Assembly (NCBI GenBank): GCA_003511845.1
Contig: DOIV01000124.1
Coordinates: forward strand, 3,578-9,182
DNA from: Flavobacteriaceae bacterium
GTDB taxonomy: Bacteria; Bacteroidota; Bacteroidia; Flavobacteriales; Flavobacteriaceae
DNA: 5,605 bases
Direction of reading: 5' to 3'
Shown here: positions 1 through 5,605 of the stretch, in pieces
How positions within the stretch are numbered: the first letter of the stretch is position 1
Layout of the letters: every line of letters begins with the position of its first letter
Translations under genes and position numbers: made by a program
Notes under the pieces: generated by a model
The model's input: only the letters and a program-made list of their open reading frames with translations
What the model was told of the DNA's origin: nothing
The model's database searches: none

Positions 1-1164
1 GCAGCTGGGTCTGTATTGACCAATAAATATGCTGAAGGCTATCCAAATAAAAGGTATTATGGAGGGTGTGAAGTTGTTGATGTAGTTGAACAATTGGCTA
101 TAGACAGGGCAAAAGCTTTATTTGGTGCAGCATATGTGAATGTACAACCTCACTCAGGTTCTCAAGCAAATTCTGCAGTACTTTTTGCTTTAATAAAACC
201 AGGAGATAAAATTTTAGGATTTGACTTATCGCATGGAGGGCATCTAACTCATGGCTCTCCTGTAAATTTTTCAGGTACCTTGTATAAAACTTCTTTTTAT
301 GGTGTTGAAAAGGAAACAGGAGTATTGAATTATGATAAAATTCAAAAAACAGCTGAAAAAGAGCAGCCAAAATTAATTATTGCTGGTGCTTCGGCTTATT
401 CTAGAGATATAGATTTTAAACGTTTTAGAGCTATTGCTGATAGTATAGGTGCATTGTTAATGGCTGATATTGCTCATCCTGCAGGTTTGATTGCTAAAGG
501 AATTTTAAATGATCCTATGCCACATTGCCATGTAGTAACCACCACAACACATAAAACTTTACGAGGCCCAAGAGGAGGGATGATTATGATGGGTCAAGAT
601 TTTGAAAACCCTTGGGGAATTACACTAAAAAGTGGAAAGCCAAAAATGATGTCTTCATTTTTAAACTCTGCCGTTTTTCCAGGCAATCAAGGTGGACCTT
701 TAGAACATATCATTGCCGCTAAAGCTATTGCTTTTGGAGAAGCACTAACGGATGAGTTTTTACATTATCAAATTCAAGTAAAAAAGAATGCTGCTGCTTT
801 AGCTGAAGCATTTGTTGCTAAAAAATATGATATCATTTCTGGAGGAACTGATAACCATATGATGTTAATAGATCTTCGTAATAAAAATATTACTGGTAAA
901 GAAGCTGAAAATGCATTAGTAAAAGCAGATATTACTGTAAATAAGAATATGGTACCATTTGATGATAAATCACCATTTGTGACTTCTGGTATTCGTATTG
1001 GTTCTGCGGCAGTTTCCACTCGTGGACTTAAAGAAAATGACATGTCGACTATTGTCGAATTAATTGATGAAGTTATTTGTAATTATGAAAATGAAACTAT
1101 TTTAGAAAGTGTTGCTAAAAAAGTAAATGATATGATGGAAAAAAGACCTTTGTTTGTTGTGTAA
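1..1164 (+). CDS. glyA: Serine hydroxymethyltransferase, 5'-truncated by the window edge
   Basis: This is a cytosolic PLP-dependent enzyme that converts serine and tetrahydrofolate to glycine and 5,10-methylene-THF, the main entry to one-carbon metabolism. The frame is open from base 1 ([15 protein letters not shown]...), so the TTG at 16 is an internal Leu codon, not the start. The fragment is 387 residues. Flavobacterial GlyA proteins are about 424 residues, so about 37 N-terminal residues are missing. Visible hallmarks, in fragment numbering, are the substrate and PLP region [16 protein letters not shown] (residues 7-22), QPHSGSQAN (about 45-53), the PLP Schiff-base lysine K185 in [14 protein letters not shown], the FPGNQGGP loop (about 227-234) and the carboxylate-binding Arg R332 in SGIRIG. 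The end PLFVV is normal. The only small oddity is Asn where Gly is more usual in GYPGKRYYGG. The gene converges on the NlpC/P60 gene, with a hairpin terminator 51 bp after its stop. Identification is very secure. Confidence 0.97.
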   Translation, partial: AAGSVLTNKYAEGYPNKRYYGGCEVVDVVEQLAIDRAKALFGAAYVNVQPHSGSQANSAVLFALIKPGDKILGFDLSHGGHLTHGSPVNFSGTLYKTSFYGVEKETGVLNYDKIQKTAEKEQPKLIIAGASAYSRDIDFKRFRAIADSIGALLMADIAHPAGLIAKGILNDPMPHCHVVTTTTHKTLRGPRGGMIMMGQDFENPWGITLKSGKPKMMSSFLNSAVFPGNQGGPLEHIIAAKAIAFGEALTDEFLHYQIQVKKNAAALAEAFVAKKYDIISGGTDNHMMLIDLRNKNITGKEAENALVKADITVNKNMVPFDDKSPFVTSGIRIGSAAVSTRGLKENDMSTIVELIDEVICNYENETILESVAKKVNDMMEKRPLFVV

Positions 1165-1214
1165 ATATTACTCCTTAAATATTAATTAAAGGTGTTACCT
1201 GTTATTAAAAATAG

Positions 1215-1243
1215 AAAAAAGCCTGTCGACGATAGGCTTTTTT
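1215..1243. terminator. Bidirectional intrinsic terminator between glyA and the NlpC/P60 gene
   Basis: The arms AAAAAAGCCT (1215-1224) and AGGCTTTTTT (1234-1243) are perfect reverse complements. The stem can extend inward by a G-U wobble, a U-A and a C-G pair, leaving a GAC triloop. The A tract on one side and T tract on the other give a G+C-containing stem with a U run when read from either strand. It sits between two convergent stop codons (1164 and 1271), so it can end both the glyA and the thiolase-NlpC/P60 transcripts. The structure is seen directly; its function is inferred. Confidence 0.88.
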
Positions 1244-1270
1244 ATGAAATAAATTGAACTCAAATAATAT

Positions 1271-2041
1271 TTAGAATATCTTTTTAATTACTCTAAGTTT
1301 ATGAGTGTGCTTATTTAAATCAGCATTGTAGATACCACTATGGTCTAGTCTGTCAATACGCACTTTTCCACTTGCATGAATAATATGATGATTTGCTAAA
1401 ATAATACCCACATGAATAATCTGTCCTTCATTGTCATCAAAGAATGCTAAGTCTCCAGGATCTGATTCTTCAATAAAACTTAGGACTTCACCTTGAGTAG
1501 CTTGTTGAGAAGCACTTCTAAGTAAATGATAACCATTAAGCATATAAACCATTTGTGTAAACCCTGAACTATCTATACCAAAAGGTGTTTTTCCTCCCCT
1601 TAAAAACGGAGCGTTTAAATAGGTGAAAGCAGCGTTTATAATTGATTTTTTTGATGATTTATTTCCAGAAATACGTCCATTAAAAGATAGTTTTTTATTT
1701 TTTATTTCAAACGAATTTTTAGTATAAAAAGGCAACCTACTTCCGAGAATTATTGGAAATAAATTATGCTGTTCATCTTCAATAAAATCAATAAATTCAT
1801 TAGAGACAATACGATCAGTTTTTGCAAGTAGATCAAAATATTCTTTAGAAATTTCAATATGTTGTTTTGCGTCTATCCAACCTTCACAATTGTCATAATT
1901 TAATTTAATTTTCAACCATTTCTTATTCTCTTGTAGCACTTTATAATGTTCTCCAAATAACACTTGAGAAATGAGTTCACTTGCATTGTCAGATGCTTCA
2001 TAAAGTGGAATAGTGCTTAGGTTACAAATACCGTATTTCAT
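1271..2041 (-). CDS. SH3b-NlpC/P60 family (C40-type) cell-wall peptide hydrolase homologue with Ser in place of the catalytic Cys
   Basis: The protein has 256 residues. Residues 1-60 look like a bacterial SH3 domain (CNLSTIPLYEA, VLFGEHYKVL, KKWLKIKL, EGWID). A probable second, more divergent SH3-like segment runs to about 125. The NlpC/P60 domain is about 130-256. This order resembles the YkfC-type gamma-D-Glu-diamino acid endopeptidases that act on murein peptides, probably in recycling. There is no signal peptide or membrane segment, so a cytoplasmic location is expected. Active-site landmarks are FGIDSSGF (154-161), the His of IIHVGI (H210) and the His of IIHASGK (H222). Family members normally have GIDCSGF and YLWGG; here the nucleophile position is S158 (codon AGT) and the Trp position is R148 (codon AGG). 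The frame is intact and the rest of the domain is well kept, so I call it a gene, not a pseudogene, but doubt normal cysteine-peptidase activity. It starts 12 bp after the thiolase stop and probably shares its transcript. No Shine-Dalgarno sequence is visible. Confidence 0.88.
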   Translation of the reverse strand: MKYGICNLSTIPLYEASDNASELISQVLFGEHYKVLQENKKWLKIKLNYDNCEGWIDAKQHIEISKEYFDLLAKTDRIVSNEFIDFIEDEQHNLFPIILGSRLPFYTKNSFEIKNKKLSFNGRISGNKSSKKSIINAAFTYLNAPFLRGGKTPFGIDSSGFTQMVYMLNGYHLLRSASQQATQGEVLSFIEESDPGDLAFFDDNEGQIIHVGIILANHHIIHASGKVRIDRLDHSGIYNADLNKHTHKLRVIKKIF

Positions 2042-2053
2042 TAAATACGCTTT

Positions 2054-3229
2054 TTAATTATTTTGGATAATGATTGCACTTGCTCCACCGCCACCATTAC
2101 AAATAGCAGCTGCCCCTAAATTACCATTATTTTGTTTCAACACATTAATTAATGTCACTACAATCCTAGCTCCAGAGCATCCTAAAGGATGACCCAAAGA
2201 AACTGCACCTCCATTTACATTTACTTTATTACTATTAAGGCCTAATAATTTTGTATTGGCAAGGCCTACCACAGAAAAAGCTTCGTTAAATTCAAAATAA
2301 TCAATGTTGTCTATGGTAATATTTGCCTTTGATAATGCTTTGGGTAAAGCTTTTGCAGGTGCTATCGTAAACCATTCTGGTTCTAAAGCGGCATCAGCAT
2401 AACCTTTGATAGTTGCTAAAGGTTTTAAGTTTAATTCTAGAGCTTTTTCCTTACTCATCAAAACTAAAGCTGCAGCACCGTCATTTAATGTTGAAGCATT
2501 TGCAGCCGTTACTGTACCTTCTTTATTGAATACGGGACGCAATGTTGGAATTTTATCTATCTTTACATTTTTATATTCCTCATCTTCACTAACTATAATT
2601 GGTTCACCTCTTCGTTGTGGTACTTCAACTGGAACAATTTCCTCTTTAAAATTACCTGATGCCCATGCCTTAGTAGATCTATTGTAGGACTCAATTGCGA
2701 AAGCATCTTGATCTTCTCTAGTAAAATGATGTTCAGTAGCACATAAATCAGCACAATTTCCCATGTGCTTATCATCATAAACGTTGGTTAATCCATCTTT
2801 AACCAAACCATCAATAAGATTGATGTTTCCTAATTTATGTCCATTTCTAGCATTGAGATAATGTGGTACAGAAGACATGTTTTCCATACCTCCAGCAACA
2901 ATAATTTCAGCATCACCACATTGAATAGCTTGAGCAGCTTGCATGATAGCTTTCATACCTGATGCACAAACTTTATTAATTGTTGTGCAGGGTGTGTCTT
3001 CTGATAAACCAGCAAAAATTGCTGCTTGTCTAGCAGGTGCTTGCCCTAAATTTGCTTGTAAAACACTACCCATCAACACTTCATCAACACTCTTAGGGTC
3101 TAAATTTATTCTTTCTAAAGCAGCTTTAATAGCAATTGCACCAAGTTTTGTTGCAGGTATGCTTGATAAAGAGCCTAAAAAACTACCTATAGGTGTTCTT
3201 ACGGCAGAAACAATGACAACTTCTTTCAT
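2054..3229 (-). CDS. Acetyl-CoA C-acetyltransferase (biosynthetic-type thiolase, thiolase II)
   Basis: This enzyme condenses two acetyl-CoA to acetoacetyl-CoA, or performs the reverse thiolysis. It works in the cytosol and can serve ketone-body, branched-chain amino acid, short-chain fatty acid or mevalonate metabolism. At 391 residues it is full length for the family. The N-terminus MKEVVIVSAVRTPIGSF is canonical and supports this start. Catalytic residues are visible: nucleophile C88 in NKVCASGMKA, N315 in NEAFS, H347 in GHPLGCSGAR and the acid/base C377 in CNGGGGASA. The CNGGGGAS ending and the central EDEEYK and GTVTAANASTLNDGAAALVLM segments resemble the mitochondrial ACAT1 (T2) branch, so the acetyl-CoA or 2-methylacetoacetyl-CoA specificity of that branch is possible. 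A long-chain 3-ketoacyl-CoA thiolase (FadA) is less likely. The gene is read divergently from pgpH. Its leader contains a 10-bp inverted repeat, and it is probably co-transcribed with the downstream NlpC/P60 gene. The equivalent names atoB, thlA and phaA are all used, so I assign no symbol. Confidence 0.95.
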   Translation of the reverse strand: MKEVVIVSAVRTPIGSFLGSLSSIPATKLGAIAIKAALERINLDPKSVDEVLMGSVLQANLGQAPARQAAIFAGLSEDTPCTTINKVCASGMKAIMQAAQAIQCGDAEIIVAGGMENMSSVPHYLNARNGHKLGNINLIDGLVKDGLTNVYDDKHMGNCADLCATEHHFTREDQDAFAIESYNRSTKAWASGNFKEEIVPVEVPQRRGEPIIVSEDEEYKNVKIDKIPTLRPVFNKEGTVTAANASTLNDGAAALVLMSKEKALELNLKPLATIKGYADAALEPEWFTIAPAKALPKALSKANITIDNIDYFEFNEAFSVVGLANTKLLGLNSNKVNVNGGAVSLGHPLGCSGARIVVTLINVLKQNNGNLGAAAICNGGGGASAIIIQNN

Positions 3230-3239
3230 TTTATTAGTA

Positions 3240-3282
3240 TTATTGATTATGACTGCGAATTTAAAGAATATTTAATCAATAA
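3240..3282. repeat. 10-bp inverted repeat in the thiolase leader
   Basis: TTATTGATTA (3240-3249) and TAATCAATAA (3273-3282) are exact reverse complements separated by 23 bases. The near arm lies 10 bases upstream of the thiolase ATG. It could be a two-half-site operator or a leader hairpin. The match is directly visible, but any function is a guess because long AT-rich arms occur by chance in such sequence. Confidence 0.45.
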
Positions 3283-3353
3283 GAATACAGGTTTTAATAA
3301 AAATCGTACATTTATATAAATATTTTCATTGTAAAATTTACTTAGATATTAAA

Positions 3354-3387
3354 TTTCAAATATATTTCTTCACGTCTTGATTTGAAA
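3354..3387. repeat. 8-bp inverted repeat TTTCAAAT / ATTTGAAA in the divergent promoter region
   Basis: TTTCAAAT (3354-3361) and ATTTGAAA (3380-3387) are exact reverse complements with an 18-base spacer. The repeat overlaps the proposed thiolase promoter, so each arm coincides with one promoter element. It may be an operator, or simply a side-effect of two back-to-back promoter-like sequences. Confidence 0.4.
3357..3387 (-). promoter_or_regulatory. Candidate Bacteroidota-type promoter for the thiolase-NlpC/P60 unit
   Basis: Read on the minus strand, TATATTTG (3364 down to 3357) matches the Bacteroidota -7 consensus TAnnTTTG exactly. TTTC (3387 down to 3384) lies 19 bases upstream and differs by one base from the -33 element TTTG. 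This would give a leader of roughly 120 bases before the ATG at 3229. The -7 match is good and the -33 match partial; nothing here proves use. Confidence 0.4.
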
Positions 3388-3414
3388 AATAAACATCACA
3401 AGACTTATGATAAA

Positions 3415-3434
3415 ATTACAAAAGAAATTGTAAT
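3415..3434. repeat. 7-bp inverted repeat upstream of pgpH
   Basis: ATTACAA (3415-3421) and TTGTAAT (3428-3434) are exact reverse complements around a 6-base spacer, AAGAAA. The repeat is centred about 58 bases before the pgpH ATG, where an operator for that gene could lie. It has no T tract matching a terminator and only two G-C pairs, so a binding site is more plausible than a stable hairpin. Function is unproven. Confidence 0.4.
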
Positions 3435-3456
3435 CATAATTTATTTTTTTACATTG
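3428..3456 (+). promoter_or_regulatory. Weak candidate promoter for pgpH
   Basis: TTG (3428-3430) is followed after 19 bases by TACATTG (3450-3456), a partial match to the Bacteroidota TTG ... TAnnTTTG arrangement that is one T short in the -7 element. The spacing and distance to the ATG (26 bases) fit. TTGATTTG at 3377-3384, with TTTC 19 bases before it, is an alternative that lacks the conserved A of the -7 box. Neither is convincing. Confidence 0.18.
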
Positions 3457-3482
3457 CATCAACTTGAATAAAATCAAAATCA

Positions 3483-5555
3483 ATGAGTAAATTCAACCTG
3501 AGAAATTTTTTAAATAAATTATATAAAAACCACTCCTTATTATATAAGGCTACTCTTTTTATTCTTACAACTTTTGCTATTGTTTATTTATTTCCAAAAG
3601 GGGCTCATTTTAAATATGAATTTCAAAAAGGAAAGCCTTGGCAATATGAAAACTTATATGCTCCTTTTGATTTTGCTGTTCAAAAATCCAATCAAAAAAT
3701 TGAAGAAGAAAAGCAAAATATAATTTTAGCTAAAAAGCTGTATTTTTCATATAATAATAAGATCTCAAATAGTTCAAAAGAAAATTTCATTAATATAATT
3801 TCTAAAAATTTACAAGACTCAACCTTAGTTAATTATAACAGTAATAAAATTATTAAATTTTCTAAAGGATTGGTTGATGAAATATATTTGAAAGGTTATC
3901 TTGATAAAAATGATATAAATAAAGCAGAAAAGAAGCAATTAATTGCCTTAAGAAAAGGTAATATTATTAGAGATGTTATTTTTGATAATTTTATTAGATC
4001 AGTCAATATAGATGAGTTTTTAACTCGTAAATTTAAAAACTCAAAATACGCAACTTTAAAAGAATATTTCTCAAAAACATTAGACAATACCTTAGAACCA
4101 AATGTGTTTTTTGATCATAAATTAACAGAAAAAATCATACAAGAGGGATTAAATAAAATTTCTTATACGGAGGGTCTAATTTCTGAAAATGAAAGAATTA
4201 TATCTAAAGGAGATGTTGTTGAAGGTAATAAATTTAGAATATTAAATTCTTTACAGAAAGAGTATGAGTCACAGGTTTGGAATAAATCAAATTATTATTG
4301 GATAGTATTCGGTTATGTTATATTAGTGGCATTGGCATTATTAATGCTATTCCTTTTTTTACAAAAATATAGAAATTCTATATTTGAAAATAACACAAAA
4401 GTTACTTTTATATTCTTTAATATATTTTTAGTAGTATTAAGTGTTACACTTGTTGTAAAATATAATGTGAATTATTTATATGTTGTTCCATTACCAATCT
4501 TACCAATTATTCTTAAAGCTTTTTTTGATGCACGTTTAGGTTTGTTTACACATGTTTTGACCGTTTTATTACTTGGTTTTATTGTACCTAATAGTTTTGA
4601 ATTTATTTTTTTACAAATTATTGCAGGTATTATTACTATTTTAACTGTTTCAGAACTACATAGGCGAGCTAATTTATTCATATCAATAAGTCAAATTACA
4701 TTGGTCTACATGGTTGCTTATTTAGCTTTTTATATTATCCAAGAAGGAGATGTTCTAAAAATTAATTGGGAGTATTTTATTTTATTTGCTTTAAATGGGG
4801 TTTTATCTTTCTTATCATTATTTTTAATTTTAGTGTATGAAAAAACTTTTGGTTTGGTATCAGATGTGTCATTATTAGAATTGTCAAATACCAATTCAAA
4901 ATTATTAAGAGAATTAGCAGAAAAAGCACCAGGAACTTTTCAACATTCTTTGCAAGTAGCTAATTTGGCTGAAGCATCAGCAAATGAAATTGGTGCAAAT
5001 GCAATGTTGGTCCGTACAGGAGCATTATATCACGATATTGGTAAAATGTTAAATCCAAAATACTTTACTGAAAATCAAATGACTAGTGTAAACCCTCATA
5101 ATGAGCTTTCACCTAAGGATAGTGCTGAAATTATAATCAATCATGTTATTGATGGGATTGAATTGGCTAAAAAGAATAGATTACCAGATAGGATTATTGA
5201 CTTTATTAGAACACATCACGGTACTTCATTGGTTTATTATTTTTATAAGCAACAAGAAACGAATAACCCAAATGATTTAGATGCAAAGAAATTTAAATAC
5301 AAAGGACCAATTCCTTTTTCTAAAGAAACAGCCATTTTAATGATGTGTGATGCTGCAGAAGCTGCTTCAAAGAGTTTAAAGGAACCAAGTGCACAGCTTA
5401 TTGATGATTTGATTGAGAAAATTGTTACTGGACAAATGGAAAATGGTCAGTTTATGAATGCTGATATCACTTTTAAAGAAATTCAAATAATAAAAAAAGT
5501 AATTAAAAAGAAGCTGAATGGTATTTACCATTTACGGATAGAGTACCCTGAGTAA
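3483..5555 (+). CDS. pgpH: 7TM-HD (PgpH-family) membrane phosphodiesterase, probable cyclic di-AMP hydrolase
   Basis: The protein has 690 residues, full length for the family. An N-terminal membrane helix (about 21-38) is followed by a large extracytoplasmic 7TMR-HDED domain (about 42-265, with ENLYAPFDFAV and the ISKGDVV segment near 240-246). About seven membrane segments follow (roughly 271-293, 307-326, 331-348, 352-369, 373-390, 398-419 and 430-452), then a cytoplasmic HD domain (about 480-650). The metal-binding set is complete: H488 in GTFQHSLQVANLAE, H517-D518 in the HDIGK motif, H554 in IINHV, H578-H579 in RTHHGTS, and D623 in CDAAEAASK. Characterised PgpH proteins in Firmicutes hydrolyse c-di-AMP to pApA; the same activity is inferred here. 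It could instead be a general 7TM-HD protein with another cyclic-nucleotide substrate, but it is not an HD-GYP c-di-GMP enzyme because the GYP motif is absent. The ATG at 3483 places the first helix normally. It has no Shine-Dalgarno sequence and is transcribed alone, divergently from the thiolase. Confidence 0.92.
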   Translation: MSKFNLRNFLNKLYKNHSLLYKATLFILTTFAIVYLFPKGAHFKYEFQKGKPWQYENLYAPFDFAVQKSNQKIEEEKQNIILAKKLYFSYNNKISNSSKENFINIISKNLQDSTLVNYNSNKIIKFSKGLVDEIYLKGYLDKNDINKAEKKQLIALRKGNIIRDVIFDNFIRSVNIDEFLTRKFKNSKYATLKEYFSKTLDNTLEPNVFFDHKLTEKIIQEGLNKISYTEGLISENERIISKGDVVEGNKFRILNSLQKEYESQVWNKSNYYWIVFGYVILVALALLMLFLFLQKYRNSIFENNTKVTFIFFNIFLVVLSVTLVVKYNVNYLYVVPLPILPIILKAFFDARLGLFTHVLTVLLLGFIVPNSFEFIFLQIIAGIITILTVSELHRRANLFISISQITLVYMVAYLAFYIIQEGDVLKINWEYFILFALNGVLSFLSLFLILVYEKTFGLVSDVSLLELSNTNSKLLRELAEKAPGTFQHSLQVANLAEASANEIGANAMLVRTGALYHDIGKMLNPKYFTENQMTSVNPHNELSPKDSAEIIINHVIDGIELAKKNRLPDRIIDFIRTHHGTSLVYYFYKQQETNNPNDLDAKKFKYKGPIPFSKETAILMMCDAAEAASKSLKEPSAQLIDDLIEKIVTGQMENGQFMNADITFKEIQIIKKVIKKKLNGIYHLRIEYPE

Positions 5556-5572
5556 TAGGGATTGCTAAATTA

Positions 5573-5596
5573 ATCATTCAGGAAATGATGTTTTTT
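5573..5596 (+). terminator. Possible weak intrinsic terminator after pgpH
   Basis: ATCATT (5573-5578) pairs with AATGAT (5584-5589) around a 5-base loop, followed by one G and a run of six T (5591-5596). It begins 18 bases after the pgpH stop codon. The stem has a single G-C pair, so termination would be inefficient. The position and T run favour the call; the low stability argues against it. Confidence 0.42.
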
Positions 5597-5605
5597 AACT
5601 TATAT

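Larger units (their letters stand above)
3230..3482. other. Divergent intergenic regulatory region between the thiolase and pgpH genes
   Basis: This 253-bp non-coding stretch is very AT-rich and must carry the promoters of both divergent genes. I see no RNA gene, riboswitch-like conserved structure or small coding frame with a plausible start. It holds at least three inverted repeats (3240-3282, 3354-3387, 3415-3434) and two small palindromes, TTTATATAAA (3311-3320) and GTAAAATTTAC (3331-3341). Some are expected by chance at this base composition. No Shine-Dalgarno sequence precedes either start codon; both have A-rich leaders, as is common in Bacteroidota. Confidence 0.8.

Noticed and set aside
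16..18. TTG as the start codon of a 382-residue glyA product
   Set aside because: The frame is open back to base 1 and encodes conserved SHMT residues (AAGSV) there; the leucine is an internal family residue. The true start is outside the window.
98..370. Minus-strand open frame inside glyA (also 774-1043)
   Set aside because: Low-complexity antisense translations of a strongly conserved gene, with no recognisable domain.
1271..2041. Calling the NlpC/P60 gene a pseudogene
   Set aside because: There is no stop or frameshift, the length is normal and most motifs are preserved. Loss of the catalytic Cys alone suggests a pseudo-enzyme, not a dead gene.
2406..3275. Plus-strand open frames over the thiolase gene (2406-2687, 2943-3275) and a minus-strand one at 2593-2778
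   Set aside because: They overlap an unmistakable thiolase in other frames, and their products show no family features.
3311..3341. Small palindromes TTTATATAAA and GTAAAATTTAC as operators
   Set aside because: Short A/T-dominated palindromes are expected by chance in this composition; noted only within the intergenic description.
3374..3404. Inverted pair GTCTTG (3374-3379) and CAAGAC (3399-3404)
   Set aside because: Only six bases with a 19-base spacer and no extension; compatible with chance and overlapping a better repeat.
3896..4681. Minus-strand open frames inside pgpH (3896-4087, 4472-4681)
   Set aside because: Antisense shadows of the extracytoplasmic and membrane regions of pgpH, with no independent evidence.
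1..5605. A novel defence, mobile or biosynthetic system spanning the window
   Set aside because: All four genes belong to well-known housekeeping or signalling families, with no transposase, integrase, repeat array, toxin-antitoxin pair or abrupt change in base composition.

Overview
The window looks like an ordinary stretch of core chromosome from a low-GC member of the Bacteroidota, most likely the Flavobacteriaceae. The sequence is strongly AT-rich. None of the three visible start codons has a clear Shine-Dalgarno sequence, and the only recognisable promoter resembles the Bacteroidota TTG/TAnnTTTG type. The glyA product and the cytoplasmic SH3b-NlpC/P60 protein read like flavobacterial orthologues. 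No mobile element, CRISPR array, tRNA, rRNA or phage gene was found.

Layout. Positions 1-1164 (+) are the 3' part of glyA (serine hydroxymethyltransferase); about 37 N-terminal residues lie outside the window. A strong hairpin with A and T tracts (1215-1243) separates glyA from two genes converging on it from the minus strand, and it should terminate transcription in both directions. Those genes are a biosynthetic-type thiolase (acetyl-CoA C-acetyltransferase, 2054-3229) and, 12 bp downstream, an SH3b-NlpC/P60 family protein (1271-2041). They probably form one transcript. A 253-bp divergent intergenic region (3230-3482) holds several inverted repeats and a plausible minus-strand promoter. It leads into a complete 690-residue 7TM-HD phosphodiesterase of the PgpH family (3483-5555, +), followed by a weak terminator-like hairpin.

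How the genes relate. glyA supplies glycine and one-carbon units, the thiolase interconverts acetyl-CoA and acetoacetyl-CoA, and the PgpH-like protein probably degrades cyclic di-AMP. These are separate housekeeping or signalling functions, and nothing joins them into a new system.

The most notable observation is in the NlpC/P60 protein. The position of the catalytic cysteine is serine (S158, in GIDSSGF), and the usual tryptophan of the nearby WGG motif is arginine (R148). The frame is intact and the other active-site histidines remain, so this may be a catalytically dead or altered family member. The inverted repeats between the thiolase and pgpH are a lesser lead.
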